The notes: a model not told the origin generated them from the letters alone. A stretch of DNA of 34,467 nt from an uncultured Bacteroidales bacterium (GCA_902792535.1 CADAZU010000015.1:1-34467), one strand, 5' to 3'; shown: positions 1 through 9,012, numbered from the stretch's first letter. A program made the numbers and translations.

Positions 1-339
1 GCACTCGCCAAACCGGGCAAGAACGGTCAACACTCTTGCGCAAAAATGCTGTTGGGAACGCACCGTATAGCCCCCACAGAGAGTCCGGATTGCAACCGTC
101 TGTACCTGCGTTCGAAGACGATACGTTCCACCCAGCCCTCCACCAAGGAGTTGAAGATCCGCGAGCGTTTCACCGCTGTAGCAGCGATGGTGCGGGCGCG
201 CAAGATCGACCTGAGCAAGATCGTTACCGACCAGGAAGCCTTCCTCGCGCAGAAAGACTCCGCTACCGGTGCCAAGACCATGAAGGCGTACCTCTGGCGC
301 GTCTGCGGGCAGGAGTACGACGCGGAGCACAACGGCTAA
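1..339 (+). CDS. Small hypothetical protein, 5' end outside window
   Basis: The frame is open from base 1 to the TAA at 337-339, so the true start may lie upstream; an ATG at 46 is the first internal candidate. At least 112 residues are visible. The C-terminal half is basic and probably helical, with the run KTMKAYLWRVC near the end and the terminus EYDAEHNG. I do not recognise a named family. The pattern (basic segment, F-x-A-V repeat, a K-x-L/M-x-x-Y turn, final EY) resembles the 102-residue product at 32962-33270, and I infer a weak relationship by eye only. It is followed at once by a rho-independent terminator, so it ends a transcript that started upstream. Confidence 0.5.
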   Translation, partial: ALAKPGKNGQHSCAKMLLGTHRIAPTESPDCNRLYLRSKTIRSTQPSTKELKIRERFTAVAAMVRARKIDLSKIVTDQEAFLAQKDSATGAKTMKAYLWRVCGQEYDAEHNG

Positions 340-360
340 AAGCAGGGGGTTGCCCGCGAC

Positions 361-390
361 AAAAAGCGTCCGTATGGGCGCTTTTTTTTT
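361..390 (+). terminator. Rho-independent terminator
   Basis: An AAAGCG-t-CC / GG-g-CGCTTT stem with a four-base loop is followed by a run of T. It lies 21 bases after the first gene and separates it from the polysaccharide cluster. Confidence 0.8.
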
Positions 391-427
391 GCTTATGTAC
401 GATAAATCTCCGATTTTTCGTTTTTTA

Positions 428-459
428 TTTGCGTATATGCAAAAAAAACATTACCTTTG
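428..459 (+). promoter_or_regulatory. Bacteroidetes-type promoter of the polysaccharide cluster
   Basis: TTTG at 428-431 and TACCTTTG at 452-459 are separated by 20 bases, which fits the Bacteroidetes -33/-7 consensus. The -33 box is one half of a dyad, TTTGC-N6-GCAAA (428-443), so a regulator could cover it. The predicted start near 466 leaves a leader of about 40 bases that contains an imperfect palindrome at about 472-491. Confidence 0.75.
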
Positions 460-507
460 CAGGCTGAAATGTGTATGTGCGTATGCATATACAAAAAACT
501 ATAAAGA

Positions 508-2031
508 GTGGCAGTAACGACAGGGACATATAGAGCAATGCCTCCACGTATAGCAGGAGGGACACTGCAGAGGGTGGGAGCCGCGAGAGGGCAGGGCGGA
601 TTTCCGAAATGGTTCTCGCGATATGCAATAGGGGGGTACCTATTGGCTTTGGCTGTGGTGACGATGATGTATGCTTCTCATAGCCTTCCGTGGTATTATA
701 TGCTATCGGGGATAGTGAGTGTGCTTGCGCTTTTTCTATATGGTAGCAAAGTTGTAAAAGATACGGCAATAGATCGTATACGCAAGACCATAAACTATGA
801 AAAACGTATCTTCTTAATTGCCATTGTACCGCGAGTCATATGGGTACTACTTATCTATACCATCTTCATGAAATATTATGGAAATGCCTTTGGATTTGAA
901 AATGGTGACGCTCCTTACTATAATGATCTGGGAGCATATGTTTCCGGTCTTATATCAGAAGGTGATTTCCATTTTTATGATCGGATTGCCAAATTTTCAG
1001 GTAATGATGATATATCCGACATGGGATACGGAATCTATGTGGGATTTGTATATTGGCTGACGGATAATAGCATTATTGCAGTACGATTGCTAAAATGCGT
1101 ATGGTCATCTGTTACTGTGGTGCTGCTATATCGTCTGACAAAACGAAACTTTGGCGAACAGACGGCGCGTGTTGCCGCTATGTTCTGTGCTCTATGGCCG
1201 AATTTTTGGTATTATTGCGGAACACATTTGAAAGAAACGGAAATGGTGTTCCTTGCTGTCCTGTTCATAGAGCAAGCAGATCAAATGCTTCGTTCGCAAC
1301 AGTTTACGGCATGGAAAGTGGTCCCCATATTGCTTATAGGAGGTGCTATTTTTACATTTCGAACTCCTCTGGGATTGGTAGCTCTTCTCTCGCTTGTTTT
1401 TTCCGCCACAATGTCATCGAATAAAGTAGTGTCCTGGAGTAAGCGAATTGTAGTAGGATTCGTTGCCGTGGCGCTCATCGGGATTGTTGCCGGAAATAGA
1501 ATAGAAGAAAAATCTCGCGAATTGCTAAATACTGTAGAGTCGCATGAGCAAGAAGGAAATATGGAATGGAGATCAAGGCGGGAAAACGGAAATGCGTTTG
1601 CGAAATATGCAGGTTCTACTGTATTTGCTCCTATGATTTTGACCATTCCATTTCCTACGATGGTTCGCCCATTCGAGGGGCAAGATGTACAACAATTATT
1701 AAATGGAGGAAACTTTATTAAGAATATTTTATCCGGTTTCACGTTATTGGCAATTATCATGTTATTATTGTCGGGCAGATGGAGGGAACATTTGTTACCC
1801 TTATCATTTATAGCGGGGTATTTGATTGTATTAGTATTCTCGTCTTTTGCTCAATCAGAACGGTTCCATCAGCCAGCAATGCCATTTGAATTCATGTTTG
1901 CGGCATACGGATTGAGTATCGCATTGTCCCGCAAAAGATACAAGCGATGGTATATGTATTGGTGTGCGCTGATGTTTGTAGCAGCGGTGGCATGGAACTG
2001 GTTTAAATTGGCAGGGCGAGGATTAGCATAA
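508..2031 (+). CDS. Polytopic membrane glycosyltransferase (GT-C/PMT-like)
   Basis: A protein of up to 507 residues with about ten hydrophobic segments, starting at residues ~38-60 and ~65-85. An acidic first-loop motif (ENGDAPYYNDL) and a further GNDD motif resemble GT-C fold glycosyltransferases that use lipid-linked sugars, such as PMT_2/ArnT-type enzymes. An O-unit polymerase is the alternative. It acts in the inner membrane and would transfer or polymerise sugars on the periplasmic side. The frame opens with GTG at 508; an ATG at 538 (MPPRIAGG) is an equally reasonable start because no ribosome site decides it. It is the first gene of the cluster, 48 bases behind the -7 box, and is followed 14 bases later by a GT4 glycosyltransferase. 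The broad class is secure; the exact substrate is not. Confidence 0.7.
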   Translation: MAVTTGTYRAMPPRIAGGTLQRVGAARGQGGFPKWFSRYAIGGYLLALAVVTMMYASHSLPWYYMLSGIVSVLALFLYGSKVVKDTAIDRIRKTINYEKRIFLIAIVPRVIWVLLIYTIFMKYYGNAFGFENGDAPYYNDLGAYVSGLISEGDFHFYDRIAKFSGNDDISDMGYGIYVGFVYWLTDNSIIAVRLLKCVWSSVTVVLLYRLTKRNFGEQTARVAAMFCALWPNFWYYCGTHLKETEMVFLAVLFIEQADQMLRSQQFTAWKVVPILLIGGAIFTFRTPLGLVALLSLVFSATMSSNKVVSWSKRIVVGFVAVALIGIVAGNRIEEKSRELLNTVESHEQEGNMEWRSRRENGNAFAKYAGSTVFAPMILTIPFPTMVRPFEGQDVQQLLNGGNFIKNILSGFTLLAIIMLLLSGRWREHLLPLSFIAGYLIVLVFSSFAQSERFHQPAMPFEFMFAAYGLSIALSRKRYKRWYMYWCALMFVAAVAWNWFKLAGRGLA

Positions 2032-2045
2032 TAGAGAATGAGAAA

Positions 2046-2984
2046 ATGAGAGTATTAATAGTAGCTTCATATAATAAGAATCGTTTCGCGCCGTTTATAG
2101 TGGAGCAGGCAGAGAGTGTGCGGCAAGCCGGATGTACGTTAGAGTGGTTCGGCGTGAGAGGAAAGGGAATAACCGGATACATAAAGGAAATCCCTCGACT
2201 GCGAAGAACGATTCAAAAATTTCATCCTGATGTTATTCATGCGCATTATGGGCTGAGTTGTTTGCTCGCAAATCTGACTACGAGACGAGTGCCGATTGTA
2301 AGCACGTATCATGGGAGTGATATTAATTTATCACGAGTACGCCCATTTTCAAAGATCGCAATGTGGTTGAGTGCCTGGAATATATTCGTGAGCAAACGGA
2401 ATATGGAGTTAGCCGGAGTAAGAGAAGGGGGAAAGTATTCACTAATTCCTTGTGGAGTAGAACTGAGCGATGACCAGTTACAAACGAAAGAAGAGGCAAG
2501 AAATGAATTAGGTTGGGGAAAAGATGAGAAGAAAGTGCTGTTTGCCGGGGCGTTTGATAATGCGGTGAAAGATCCAGAGCTTGCAAAGCAGGCGATAAGA
2601 GAATTGAGAAATGAAGGTGTGGTAGCGGAATTAGTGGAGCTTAAAGGCTACTCGCGCAGTGAGGTAAATAGACTAATGTGTGCAGCCGATTGTTTGTTAA
2701 TGACGAGTAAAACAGAAGGTTCGCCACAGGTAATCAAGGAAGCAATGGCATGCGGTTGCCCTATTGTTAGCGTAGATGTTGGAGACGTGGCTAAACGGAT
2801 CGAAGGTGTATGGAGTTGTTATGTGGTTAAGGAAAAAAAGCCGCGTGAGTTAGCTAAGAAAATTGCGCTAACAATATCTTTTGTAGGTAAAACCAATGGG
2901 CGTGAGAAAATTATTGAATATGGTTTGACGAATGAACAGGTGGCGAAAAAGATAACCAAGATTTATGAGGGTGTTATTGGGTAA
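2046..2984 (+). CDS. GT4-family glycosyltransferase
   Basis: A 312-residue, GT-B fold retaining glycosyltransferase. The N-terminal Rossmann half contains the HAHYG motif and a STYHGSD motif. The C-terminal half has the donor-binding region with TEGSPQVIKEAMACGCPIV (E...E motif of GT4), where the second glutamate contacts the nucleotide sugar. No signal peptide or membrane span is seen, so it should work at the cytoplasmic face of the inner membrane, adding a sugar to the growing lipid-linked unit. At 312 residues it is somewhat shorter than the usual 350-380. Its 3' end overlaps the next gene by 20 bases, which suggests translational coupling with the FemAB-like protein. Confidence 0.85.
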   Translation: MRVLIVASYNKNRFAPFIVEQAESVRQAGCTLEWFGVRGKGITGYIKEIPRLRRTIQKFHPDVIHAHYGLSCLLANLTTRRVPIVSTYHGSDINLSRVRPFSKIAMWLSAWNIFVSKRNMELAGVREGGKYSLIPCGVELSDDQLQTKEEARNELGWGKDEKKVLFAGAFDNAVKDPELAKQAIRELRNEGVVAELVELKGYSRSEVNRLMCAADCLLMTSKTEGSPQVIKEAMACGCPIVSVDVGDVAKRIEGVWSCYVVKEKKPRELAKKIALTISFVGKTNGREKIIEYGLTNEQVAKKITKIYEGVIG

Positions 2985-4011
2985 AGATATTAATAGAAAA
3001 GAATGGAGTAGGTTGGTACAATCTTCTTCAACAGGAACATGGTTTCAGACGCCGGAGGCGTATGAGTTTTTTGCGTCGATGCCGGAACTGTTTAGACCAT
3101 TTGTGTTTGCTATTATAAGCAAACCGGAATCAGATTCCGGATCAAAGAACAAAGAAACATTGCGAGGAGTCTGTGTGGGATATGTGACGAAAGAGAAGAA
3201 TCCGATTAAACAGTTCTTTACGCGGAGAGCTATTATCATTGGCGGACCGGCGTTGGCGGATGATTGTACTGACGAGGAAGTTATTGCATTGATGAAGGCT
3301 GTGAGAGAAATGTTGCAGTCGCAAGCAATATATGTAGAAACTCGCAATTTTAATGACTATAGCCGATGGAAAGGGGCTTTTGAGGCTGCGGGGTTTGAAT
3401 ATCAGAAACATTTGAATTTTCATGTAGATACCTCGTCTGTAGAGGTAGTAGAGAAAAATATCCACAAGAGTCGAAAGCGTGATATCAAAACTTCATTACG
3501 TGATGGCGCCGTTATTATAGAGAAGCCATCATTAGTACAAGTGCGAGAATTCTATCAAATTTTATCACAACTATATAAAACTCGTGTTAAAACGCCATTA
3601 TTTCCATTTCCTTTTTTTGAAAAACTATGGAATCAACCCTACGCTCATTTTCTATTAGTGGGAAAGAAAAATGAGCAAGATAAAATGTGTATCATAGGAG
3701 GTACAATAAATGTAGGAATGGATATAAAGTGCCTATACGAATGGTTTGCATGTGGAAGAGATGGAGAATGGAGAACAATATTTCCTTCTTCTGTGGCGAC
3801 CTATGCAGGGATTCGCTATGCTGCAGAACACGATATGCCACGGTTCGATATGATGGGAGCCGGAAAACCGGATGAGGCATATGGTGTTCGGGATTTCAAA
3901 GCTCGTTTCGGCGGCAAAGAGGTTGAGTATGGGCGATTCCTATGCATCGCCAAGCCATTTCTATACAGAATAGGAGTATTAGGAGTAAAATTATTAAAAG
4001 CAATAAAATGA
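2965..4011 (+). CDS. FemAB/GNAT-type acyltransferase, copy 1
   Basis: 348 residues with a double GNAT-like (FemAB/FemX, peptidoglycan-bridge type) pattern: N-terminal TGTWFQTPEAYEFF, central HKSRKRDIKTSL, and C-terminal YEWFACG, YDMMGAGKP-like and GVRDFKARFGG motifs. Proteins of this kind transfer an aminoacyl or acyl group, and in polysaccharide loci they probably decorate an amino sugar. The gene is paralogous over its whole length to the one at 9012-10076, including the end motif LYRIGVLGVK. The start at 2965 (MRVLLGKDINRKEW) aligns with the paralogue's MALRVLTYGEINREEW. Its stop overlaps the next start as ATGA. Family placement is good; the substrate is unknown. Confidence 0.8.
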   Translation: MRVLLGKDINRKEWSRLVQSSSTGTWFQTPEAYEFFASMPELFRPFVFAIISKPESDSGSKNKETLRGVCVGYVTKEKNPIKQFFTRRAIIIGGPALADDCTDEEVIALMKAVREMLQSQAIYVETRNFNDYSRWKGAFEAAGFEYQKHLNFHVDTSSVEVVEKNIHKSRKRDIKTSLRDGAVIIEKPSLVQVREFYQILSQLYKTRVKTPLFPFPFFEKLWNQPYAHFLLVGKKNEQDKMCIIGGTINVGMDIKCLYEWFACGRDGEWRTIFPSSVATYAGIRYAAEHDMPRFDMMGAGKPDEAYGVRDFKARFGGKEVEYGRFLCIAKPFLYRIGVLGVKLLKAIK

Positions 4012-5096
4012 GAATTTTAATAGATATTAACCATCCTGCCCATGTGCATTTATTAAGAAATGCATATCATGTATTGAAGGCTAAAGGGCATGAGATAATT
4101 GTGACGGTGAAAGATATCCCGTCTGCACACGCATTGATGGATAGCGAAAGGATACCTTACATCAATATTGGGAGCAAGGATGATTCGTTGGCCAAGAAAG
4201 GTTTTGACCAACTGATGTACGATTGGCGAATATGGAAACTCGTGCGAAAACATAAGATTGAGTTGGGAATCGGGTCTTCAATTAACATCGCGCATGTTAG
4301 CAGGTTGAGTAAGATGAAGAGTATCATTTTGGATGATGATGATGATAATGCAGAGCCATTATTTGTAAAATTTGCTCATCCGTTTGCAGATATGATACTA
4401 ACACCGGATAGTATTAAACGTAAGGCCAAGCAGACAATCAACTATCCCGGAACGCATGAGTTGGCATACTTGCATCCGAAACGTTTTACTCCGGATGCGT
4501 CTATCCTAAAAGAGATCGGAGTAAAAAATGGAGAGAAGTTTTTCATCGTGCGGTTTAATGCGTTTAAGGCACATCATGATGTTGGAGTAAAAGGTCTGTC
4601 AATTGAAGGGAAACGTAGGCTGATAAAGACGCTTTCGCAGTATGGGAAGGTGTTTATCACCACCGAACGGAATATAGATGACGAATTTCTACCATACCAA
4701 CTGAAAGTATCACAAGAGAAAGTACATAGCCTGATGTACTATGCGACGATGTTCATTGGTGATAGTCAGACGATGACATCGGAAGCTGCGATATTGGGTA
4801 CACCTGCAGTGAAGTGTAATAGTTTTGCTGGACGGCTAGCTGTACCAAATGAGTTGGAGGAACGATATGGTTTGTGCTATGCGTTCCTGCCGGAGGATGA
4901 GGAGAAGTTCCATGAAAAAATAGAGGAGTTGCTTACGATGCCGGATCTAAAGATAGAATGGGCGAAACGGAGAGAACAGTTCTTGGCAGATAAAATCGAC
5001 GTTACTGCTTTTTTGACGTGGTTCATAGAGAACTATCCGGAATCGGCGTCCGCTACCCGCTATGCCGATGCAGAGTTTTGGAAACGGTTTAAGTAA
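4008..5096 (+). CDS. DUF354 family protein (UDP-GlcNAc 2-epimerase-like fold)
   Basis: 362 residues from the ATG at 4008, which overlaps the preceding stop (ATGA) and gives the typical DUF354 opening MRILIDINHPAHVHLLRNA. This opening resembles the N-terminus of GT-B-fold epimerases. Further marks are an aspartate run after SIIL (residues ~105-110), GTHELAYLHP, an FNAFKAHHD segment and the late motif FIGDSQTMTSEAAILGTPAV, where UDP-GlcNAc 2-epimerases have their nucleotide-binding region. Members are common in surface polysaccharide loci, but their reaction is not established, so I call no activity. It is the last gene before a 183-base gap and the unrelated ATPase gene. Confidence 0.8.
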   Translation: MRILIDINHPAHVHLLRNAYHVLKAKGHEIIVTVKDIPSAHALMDSERIPYINIGSKDDSLAKKGFDQLMYDWRIWKLVRKHKIELGIGSSINIAHVSRLSKMKSIILDDDDDNAEPLFVKFAHPFADMILTPDSIKRKAKQTINYPGTHELAYLHPKRFTPDASILKEIGVKNGEKFFIVRFNAFKAHHDVGVKGLSIEGKRRLIKTLSQYGKVFITTERNIDDEFLPYQLKVSQEKVHSLMYYATMFIGDSQTMTSEAAILGTPAVKCNSFAGRLAVPNELEERYGLCYAFLPEDEEKFHEKIEELLTMPDLKIEWAKRREQFLADKIDVTAFLTWFIENYPESASATRYADAEFWKRFK

Positions 5097-5194
5097 TATT
5101 TTGGTAATCAAAAAGGCGGAATCTGTGTTGCTATCGAAAAAGTAGACACTTGAGGTGGGAAAAATATCCAAAAATTGCTAAAAACGCAGAAATT

Positions 5195-5273
5195 ATGGAA
5201 AAGTGTAAAAAATATTTGCATAATTCGATGGAAAAGTGTATCTTTGCAGCGTGAAAAATGATGGAAAAGTGTA
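5195..5273 (+). promoter_or_regulatory. Promoter with three direct repeats at 33-base spacing
   Basis: ATGGAAAAGTGTA occurs without change at 5195, 5228 and 5261, exactly 33 bases apart, close to three helical turns. TTTG at 5215-5218 and TATCTTTG at 5239-5246 (20-base gap) form a good promoter inside the array. The repeats therefore fall upstream of, within and just downstream of the core promoter, an arrangement suited to repression or autoregulation of the ATPase gene that starts at 5280. Confidence 0.75.
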
Positions 5274-5279
5274 AAGACT

Positions 5280-6647
5280 ATGTTGTATCGTAAAATTTCG
5301 AGTTATATCGAGGAGTATCTTAAGTCCGAGAATGACAAGATATTGCTGATAGAAGGAGCTAGGCAGATTGGTAAGTCCTTTATCATCCGCGAGGTGGGGA
5401 AGCGGATCTATCCTAACTTCATCGAACTGAATTTCGTAGAAGATGATGAAGGACCACAACTGTTAAAAAACATCCATAGTACAGAAGAATTCTACCTCCG
5501 CCTGAGTGCCATAGCCGGAATACAGTTAGGTAGCTATGCAGATACGTTGATTTTTTTAGATGAGATACAGCATTACCCGCAATATTTGACGCTACTGAAG
5601 TTCTTCCGTGAGGAGCATAAGTTCCGCTTTATTGCCAGTGGTAGTTTGTTAGGAATAGCACTTAAGAAGACAACATCCATACCGGTAGGAAGTCTGATCC
5701 GTAAGAGGATGTATCAGTTGGACTTTGAGGAATGGCTGATAGCTAATGGGTTCGGGGAAGACGCGTTGAAATATCTAAAAGAATGTTATGACAAACGTGC
5801 GAGTTTGTCAGAGGATATGCATCAATACATACTCTCATTGTTTCAACGCTATCTGTTGGTAGGTGGTTTGCCGGATGTGGTGAACGAATATCTTAGTTCG
5901 CATAATATTGCGAAAGTGCGAGAGGTGCAAGAGGCTATTATGGAATTATACAAGGAAGATGCTGCAAAATACGAACAAGAAGCGGAACGTAAGTTACATA
6001 TACGACGCATATACGACATGATTTCATCTCAGATGGAGAATAAGAAAAAGCGTGTAGTGGCTAAGAACATCCAAGATAAAAAAGGTGATCGGTTTGAGAA
6101 TTATACGGAAGAGTTTGAGTACCTCGTTTCTTCCGGCATAGCATTGGCTGTGAATGCAATATCGAATCCTCATTATCCATTATTGGAATCTGTTCATAAG
6201 AATTTGCTTAAGTTATATCACAACGATGTGGGCTTACTAACTGCTAAATTGTTTAAGTATTCAATTAAAGCTATTCTGGAAACAGAAAAGAGTGTAAACT
6301 TAGGTTCTGTTTATGAGTCGGTAGTGGCACAAGAGTTAGCAGCACATGGACATCCGCTATTCTACTATGATAACAAGGCTAAAGGCGAAGTGGATTATAT
6401 CATAGATGATTCGGACAAATGTCGAGTGCTGCCTGTGGAGGTTAAGTCGGGTAAGGATTATCGGGTACATAGTGCGCTGAACACGATGGTGTCTGATCCG
6501 GAATACCGAATAGATGAGGCTGTGGTGTTATCGAATGAACGCGAAGTAATGCTGAAGAAGAAAGTGCTATATATGCCGGTGTATTTCGTGATGTTCATGA
6601 AAGCCATTGATGTGACAGAAATGGATGAGAAAGATTTGATTTTTTGA
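5280..6647 (+). CDS. AAA (AAA_14/DUF4143) ATP-binding protein
   Basis: 455 residues. Walker A is GARQIGKS at 26-33 and Walker B is TLIFLDEIQ at about 89-97, followed by the sensor-like FIASGSLLG. The C-terminal DUF4143 part has a PD-(D/E)xK-like arrangement, GEVDYI then LPVEVKSGKD. This is a widespread Bacteroidetes family of cytosolic ATPases whose role is unknown; some members have been discussed as defence or toxin-antitoxin-like genes. The start at 5280 lies 34 bases behind the -7 box. The gene has its own promoter and interrupts a polysaccharide cluster whose genes otherwise touch or overlap, so it was probably inserted later. No partner gene is visible. Confidence 0.85.
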   Translation: MLYRKISSYIEEYLKSENDKILLIEGARQIGKSFIIREVGKRIYPNFIELNFVEDDEGPQLLKNIHSTEEFYLRLSAIAGIQLGSYADTLIFLDEIQHYPQYLTLLKFFREEHKFRFIASGSLLGIALKKTTSIPVGSLIRKRMYQLDFEEWLIANGFGEDALKYLKECYDKRASLSEDMHQYILSLFQRYLLVGGLPDVVNEYLSSHNIAKVREVQEAIMELYKEDAAKYEQEAERKLHIRRIYDMISSQMENKKKRVVAKNIQDKKGDRFENYTEEFEYLVSSGIALAVNAISNPHYPLLESVHKNLLKLYHNDVGLLTAKLFKYSIKAILETEKSVNLGSVYESVVAQELAAHGHPLFYYDNKAKGEVDYIIDDSDKCRVLPVEVKSGKDYRVHSALNTMVSDPEYRIDEAVVLSNEREVMLKKKVLYMPVYFVMFMKAIDVTEMDEKDLIF

Positions 6648-6663
6648 AACAGGAATCATGATT

Positions 6664-6790
6664 CATGTAGATAATTGCCGAACGATTAAGGCTGAGTTAT
6701 GATATAGTCAAACGTGATATGGCGGCTATGAATGGCGTGGTAAAATATGTAGGGGCTTCTAAAAAAGGGGAATGGGTAATCATAAAATGA
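6664..6790 (+). pseudogene. Decayed C-terminal winged-helix fragment
   Basis: Two short frames read like the end of a winged-helix domain. HVDNCRTIKAEL is followed by a stop, and about one codon later in another frame come YDIVKRDMAAM and GVVKYVGASKKGEWVIIK, then TGA at 6788-6790. The final pattern (G-V-[IV]-x-Y-V-G-x-x-K-x-G-x-W-x-[IV]) is common at the C-terminus of RecG-like or AlbA_2-type ATP-binding proteins in this phylum. No start or full domain remains. It is probably debris from the event that placed the ATPase gene here. Confidence 0.45.
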
Positions 6791-6872
6791 AGCTGAAACC
6801 AATATCCCTACGGTTGTAGCCAACTGCATGATTGGTCTTAGATTTTAGATTTTTTATTTTATTGAATTATAT

Positions 6873-7856
6873 ATGAGTAAATTGAATTTTGCATTAATCG
6901 GCGCGGCAGGATATATAGCGCCGCGACACATTAAAGCGATTGCAGACACAGGCAACAACCTGTTGGTGGCGTATGACAAGTTTGATTCGGTGGGTCGCCT
7001 GGACAGCTCCTTCCCGGATTGTTCGTTCTTTACCGAGAATGAACAGTTCGACCGTTTCTGCTCCAAACAGATGCGGACGGAGAACCCCTTGAACTGGATC
7101 TCTATTTGCACGCCGAACTACACCCACGATGCTTTCATCCGCTACGGACTGCGACTGGGTTGCGACGTGATCTGCGAGAAACCGCTGGTCCTGAATCCGT
7201 ATAACATTGACAACTTGGTTCAGCTGGAGTCCGAGACGGGACATAAGGCCTATACGATCCTGCAGCTGCGCTTGCACGACAAGATCCGTGCGTTGAAAGA
7301 GAAAGTGGAGCAGGGACCGAAAGACAAGATCTACGACGTGGATCTGACTTATATCACCTCCCGCGGCAAATGGTATTACTCTTCGTGGAAAGGCGATGTA
7401 CACAAGAGCGGCGGTATTGCTACCAACATCGGCGTGCATTTCTACGACATGCTGCAATGGGTGTTCGGTCCGGTGAAGAAGAATATTGTGCATGTGATGA
7501 GTTTCGACCGCGTGGCAGGATACCTGGAGCTGGAGAAAGCGCGCGTGCGTTATTTCCTCAGCATCAATGCCGAGTGCTTGCCGGCTAACGCTGTACAAGG
7601 TGAGAAACGGACATATCGTACCTTGAGCATCGACGGAGAAGAGTTTGAGTTCAGCGCAGGGTTTACAGAGTTGCACACGGAGAGTTACAAGCAGATTCTG
7701 GCAGGAAACGGTTTCCGTATCAGCGAAGCGAGACCGTGTATCGAGACCGTAGCGGAAATCCGTCATTCCGAACCGATCGGCTTGGTAGGCGACTACCATC
7801 CTTTAGCCAAACTGCCGCTGGCTAAACACCCGTTCGGATGGGACGAGAAGAGATAA
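6873..7856 (+). CDS. Gfo/Idh/MocA oxidoreductase, WlbA/WbpB-like
   Basis: 327 residues. The N-terminal Rossmann fold starts ALIGAAGYIAPRH, the conserved EKPL lies near residue 108, and GGIATNIGVHFYDML carries the family histidine. The closest described proteins by motif are WlbA/WbpB, NAD-dependent 3-dehydrogenases of UDP-GlcNAc(3NA) uronic acid, which start synthesis of 2,3-diacetamido-2,3-dideoxy uronic acids in the cytoplasm. The next gene, one base away, is a WecB/WbpI-type epimerase, which supports that pathway. Compared with the AT-rich cluster around it, this gene uses more GC-ending codons. The WbpE (aminotransferase) and WbpD-type acetyltransferase steps are not visible here and would have to be elsewhere. 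Confidence 0.8.
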   Translation: MSKLNFALIGAAGYIAPRHIKAIADTGNNLLVAYDKFDSVGRLDSSFPDCSFFTENEQFDRFCSKQMRTENPLNWISICTPNYTHDAFIRYGLRLGCDVICEKPLVLNPYNIDNLVQLESETGHKAYTILQLRLHDKIRALKEKVEQGPKDKIYDVDLTYITSRGKWYYSSWKGDVHKSGGIATNIGVHFYDMLQWVFGPVKKNIVHVMSFDRVAGYLELEKARVRYFLSINAECLPANAVQGEKRTYRTLSIDGEEFEFSAGFTELHTESYKQILAGNGFRISEARPCIETVAEIRHSEPIGLVGDYHPLAKLPLAKHPFGWDEKR

Positions 7857-7857
7857 T

Positions 7858-9012
7858 ATGATACGATTACTGACAATAATAGGTGCAAGGCCGCAGATTA
7901 TCAAAGCTGCAGCCATCTCCCGCGCGATACGAAATCAGTTCGCTGGTCAGGTTGAGGAGCATATTTTGCATACCGGGCAACATTACGACGATAACATGTC
8001 GGAAGTGTTTTTCCGTGAATTAGGTATCCCTGAACCTAATTTTAATCTGCATGTCGGGAGCGGAACGCATGGAACGCAAACAGCTCGTATCATAGAAGGA
8101 ATAGAAAAGGTATTGACAGAAGATGCGAAATATGATGGTGTAATCGTATATGGTGATACGAATAGCACCTTAGCGGCGGCAGTAGCAGCCAGCAAGATTC
8201 ATGTACCAGTATTTCATGTAGAAGCCGGGTTGAGGTCCTTTAATATGTCCATGCCGGAGGAGATAAATCGGATCGTATGTGATCAATTGTCAAACATATT
8301 ATTTACCCCTACAGAGACTGGGTTAATGAATCTCAAAGGAGAAGGGTTTGAGGATATTAAGACCAAGGTTCATTTCGCAGACGGCAGAGGGCAAAAAATC
8401 GTGCTATCCGGCGATGTGATGTATGATAACTCCATGTATTTCAGCGCAATGGCGGATGTGAAAAGCGATATAATCGAGCGAATGGGGTTGCGTTATCGGG
8501 AATTTATATTGGCGACCATCCATCGCCCTGCGAATACAGATAATGCCGCTAATCTGCAATCGATATTCACTGCTTTGCTTGATATTGCCGACCGTGAACA
8601 AATAGATGTAGTATTGCCATTACATCCTCGCACGCGTAAGATGCTTCCAATTCAGTTAACAAAAGAGATATTAGACCGTATAGAGGAAAATAAACAATTG
8701 CGGATTATAGAACCTGCGTCGTTCTTCGAAATCATCCGATTGGAGAAGAATGCCCGTGTAGTGATGACCGATAGCGGTGGAGTGCAGAAAGAAGCATTTT
8801 TCTATGGTACGCCTTGCGTTATACTGCGACCGGAAACAGAATGGGTAGAGATCGTAGAAGCCGGAGCAGGTATCATAGCTGATGCCGATCATGAAAGGAT
8901 CATAAAAGCTTATGATACACTAGCAAACAAATCAGTACAGTTCCCGCTGCTCTTTGGGGATGGACACGCAAGCGAAAAGATTATACAAGAAATCATTCAT
9001 TATCTGCAATAG
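7858..9012 (+). CDS. UDP-GlcNAc 2-epimerase family (WecB/WbpI-like)
   Basis: 384 residues with the non-hydrolysing epimerase hallmarks: TIIGARPQIIKAA at the start, HTGQHYD near residue 41, VYGDTNSTLA, HVEAGLRSF, PEEINRI, and late TDSGGVQKEA. The enzyme inverts C2 of UDP-GlcNAc or of the diacetamido uronic acid. The variant FADGRGQK loop and the WlbA-like neighbour make a WbpI-type role (ManNAc3NAcA formation) more likely than plain ManNAc synthesis, but sequence alone does not settle it. Start ATG at 7858 follows the upstream stop by one base, and its TAG overlaps the next GTG start by one base, so the three genes are one translation unit. Confidence 0.88.
   Translation: MIRLLTIIGARPQIIKAAAISRAIRNQFAGQVEEHILHTGQHYDDNMSEVFFRELGIPEPNFNLHVGSGTHGTQTARIIEGIEKVLTEDAKYDGVIVYGDTNSTLAAAVAASKIHVPVFHVEAGLRSFNMSMPEEINRIVCDQLSNILFTPTETGLMNLKGEGFEDIKTKVHFADGRGQKIVLSGDVMYDNSMYFSAMADVKSDIIERMGLRYREFILATIHRPANTDNAANLQSIFTALLDIADREQIDVVLPLHPRTRKMLPIQLTKEILDRIEENKQLRIIEPASFFEIIRLEKNARVVMTDSGGVQKEAFFYGTPCVILRPETEWVEIVEAGAGIIADADHERIIKAYDTLANKSVQFPLLFGDGHASEKIIQEIIHYLQ

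Noticed and set aside
5195-5273. Regular direct repeats resembling a tiny CRISPR array
   Set aside because: The repeat is only 13 bases and the core promoter lies in the spacers. A promoter-operator array fits better; no cas gene is near.
6894-7799. Long 301-residue antisense frame
   Set aside because: Shadow of the dehydrogenase gene, whose third positions are GC-rich; no motif is readable in it.
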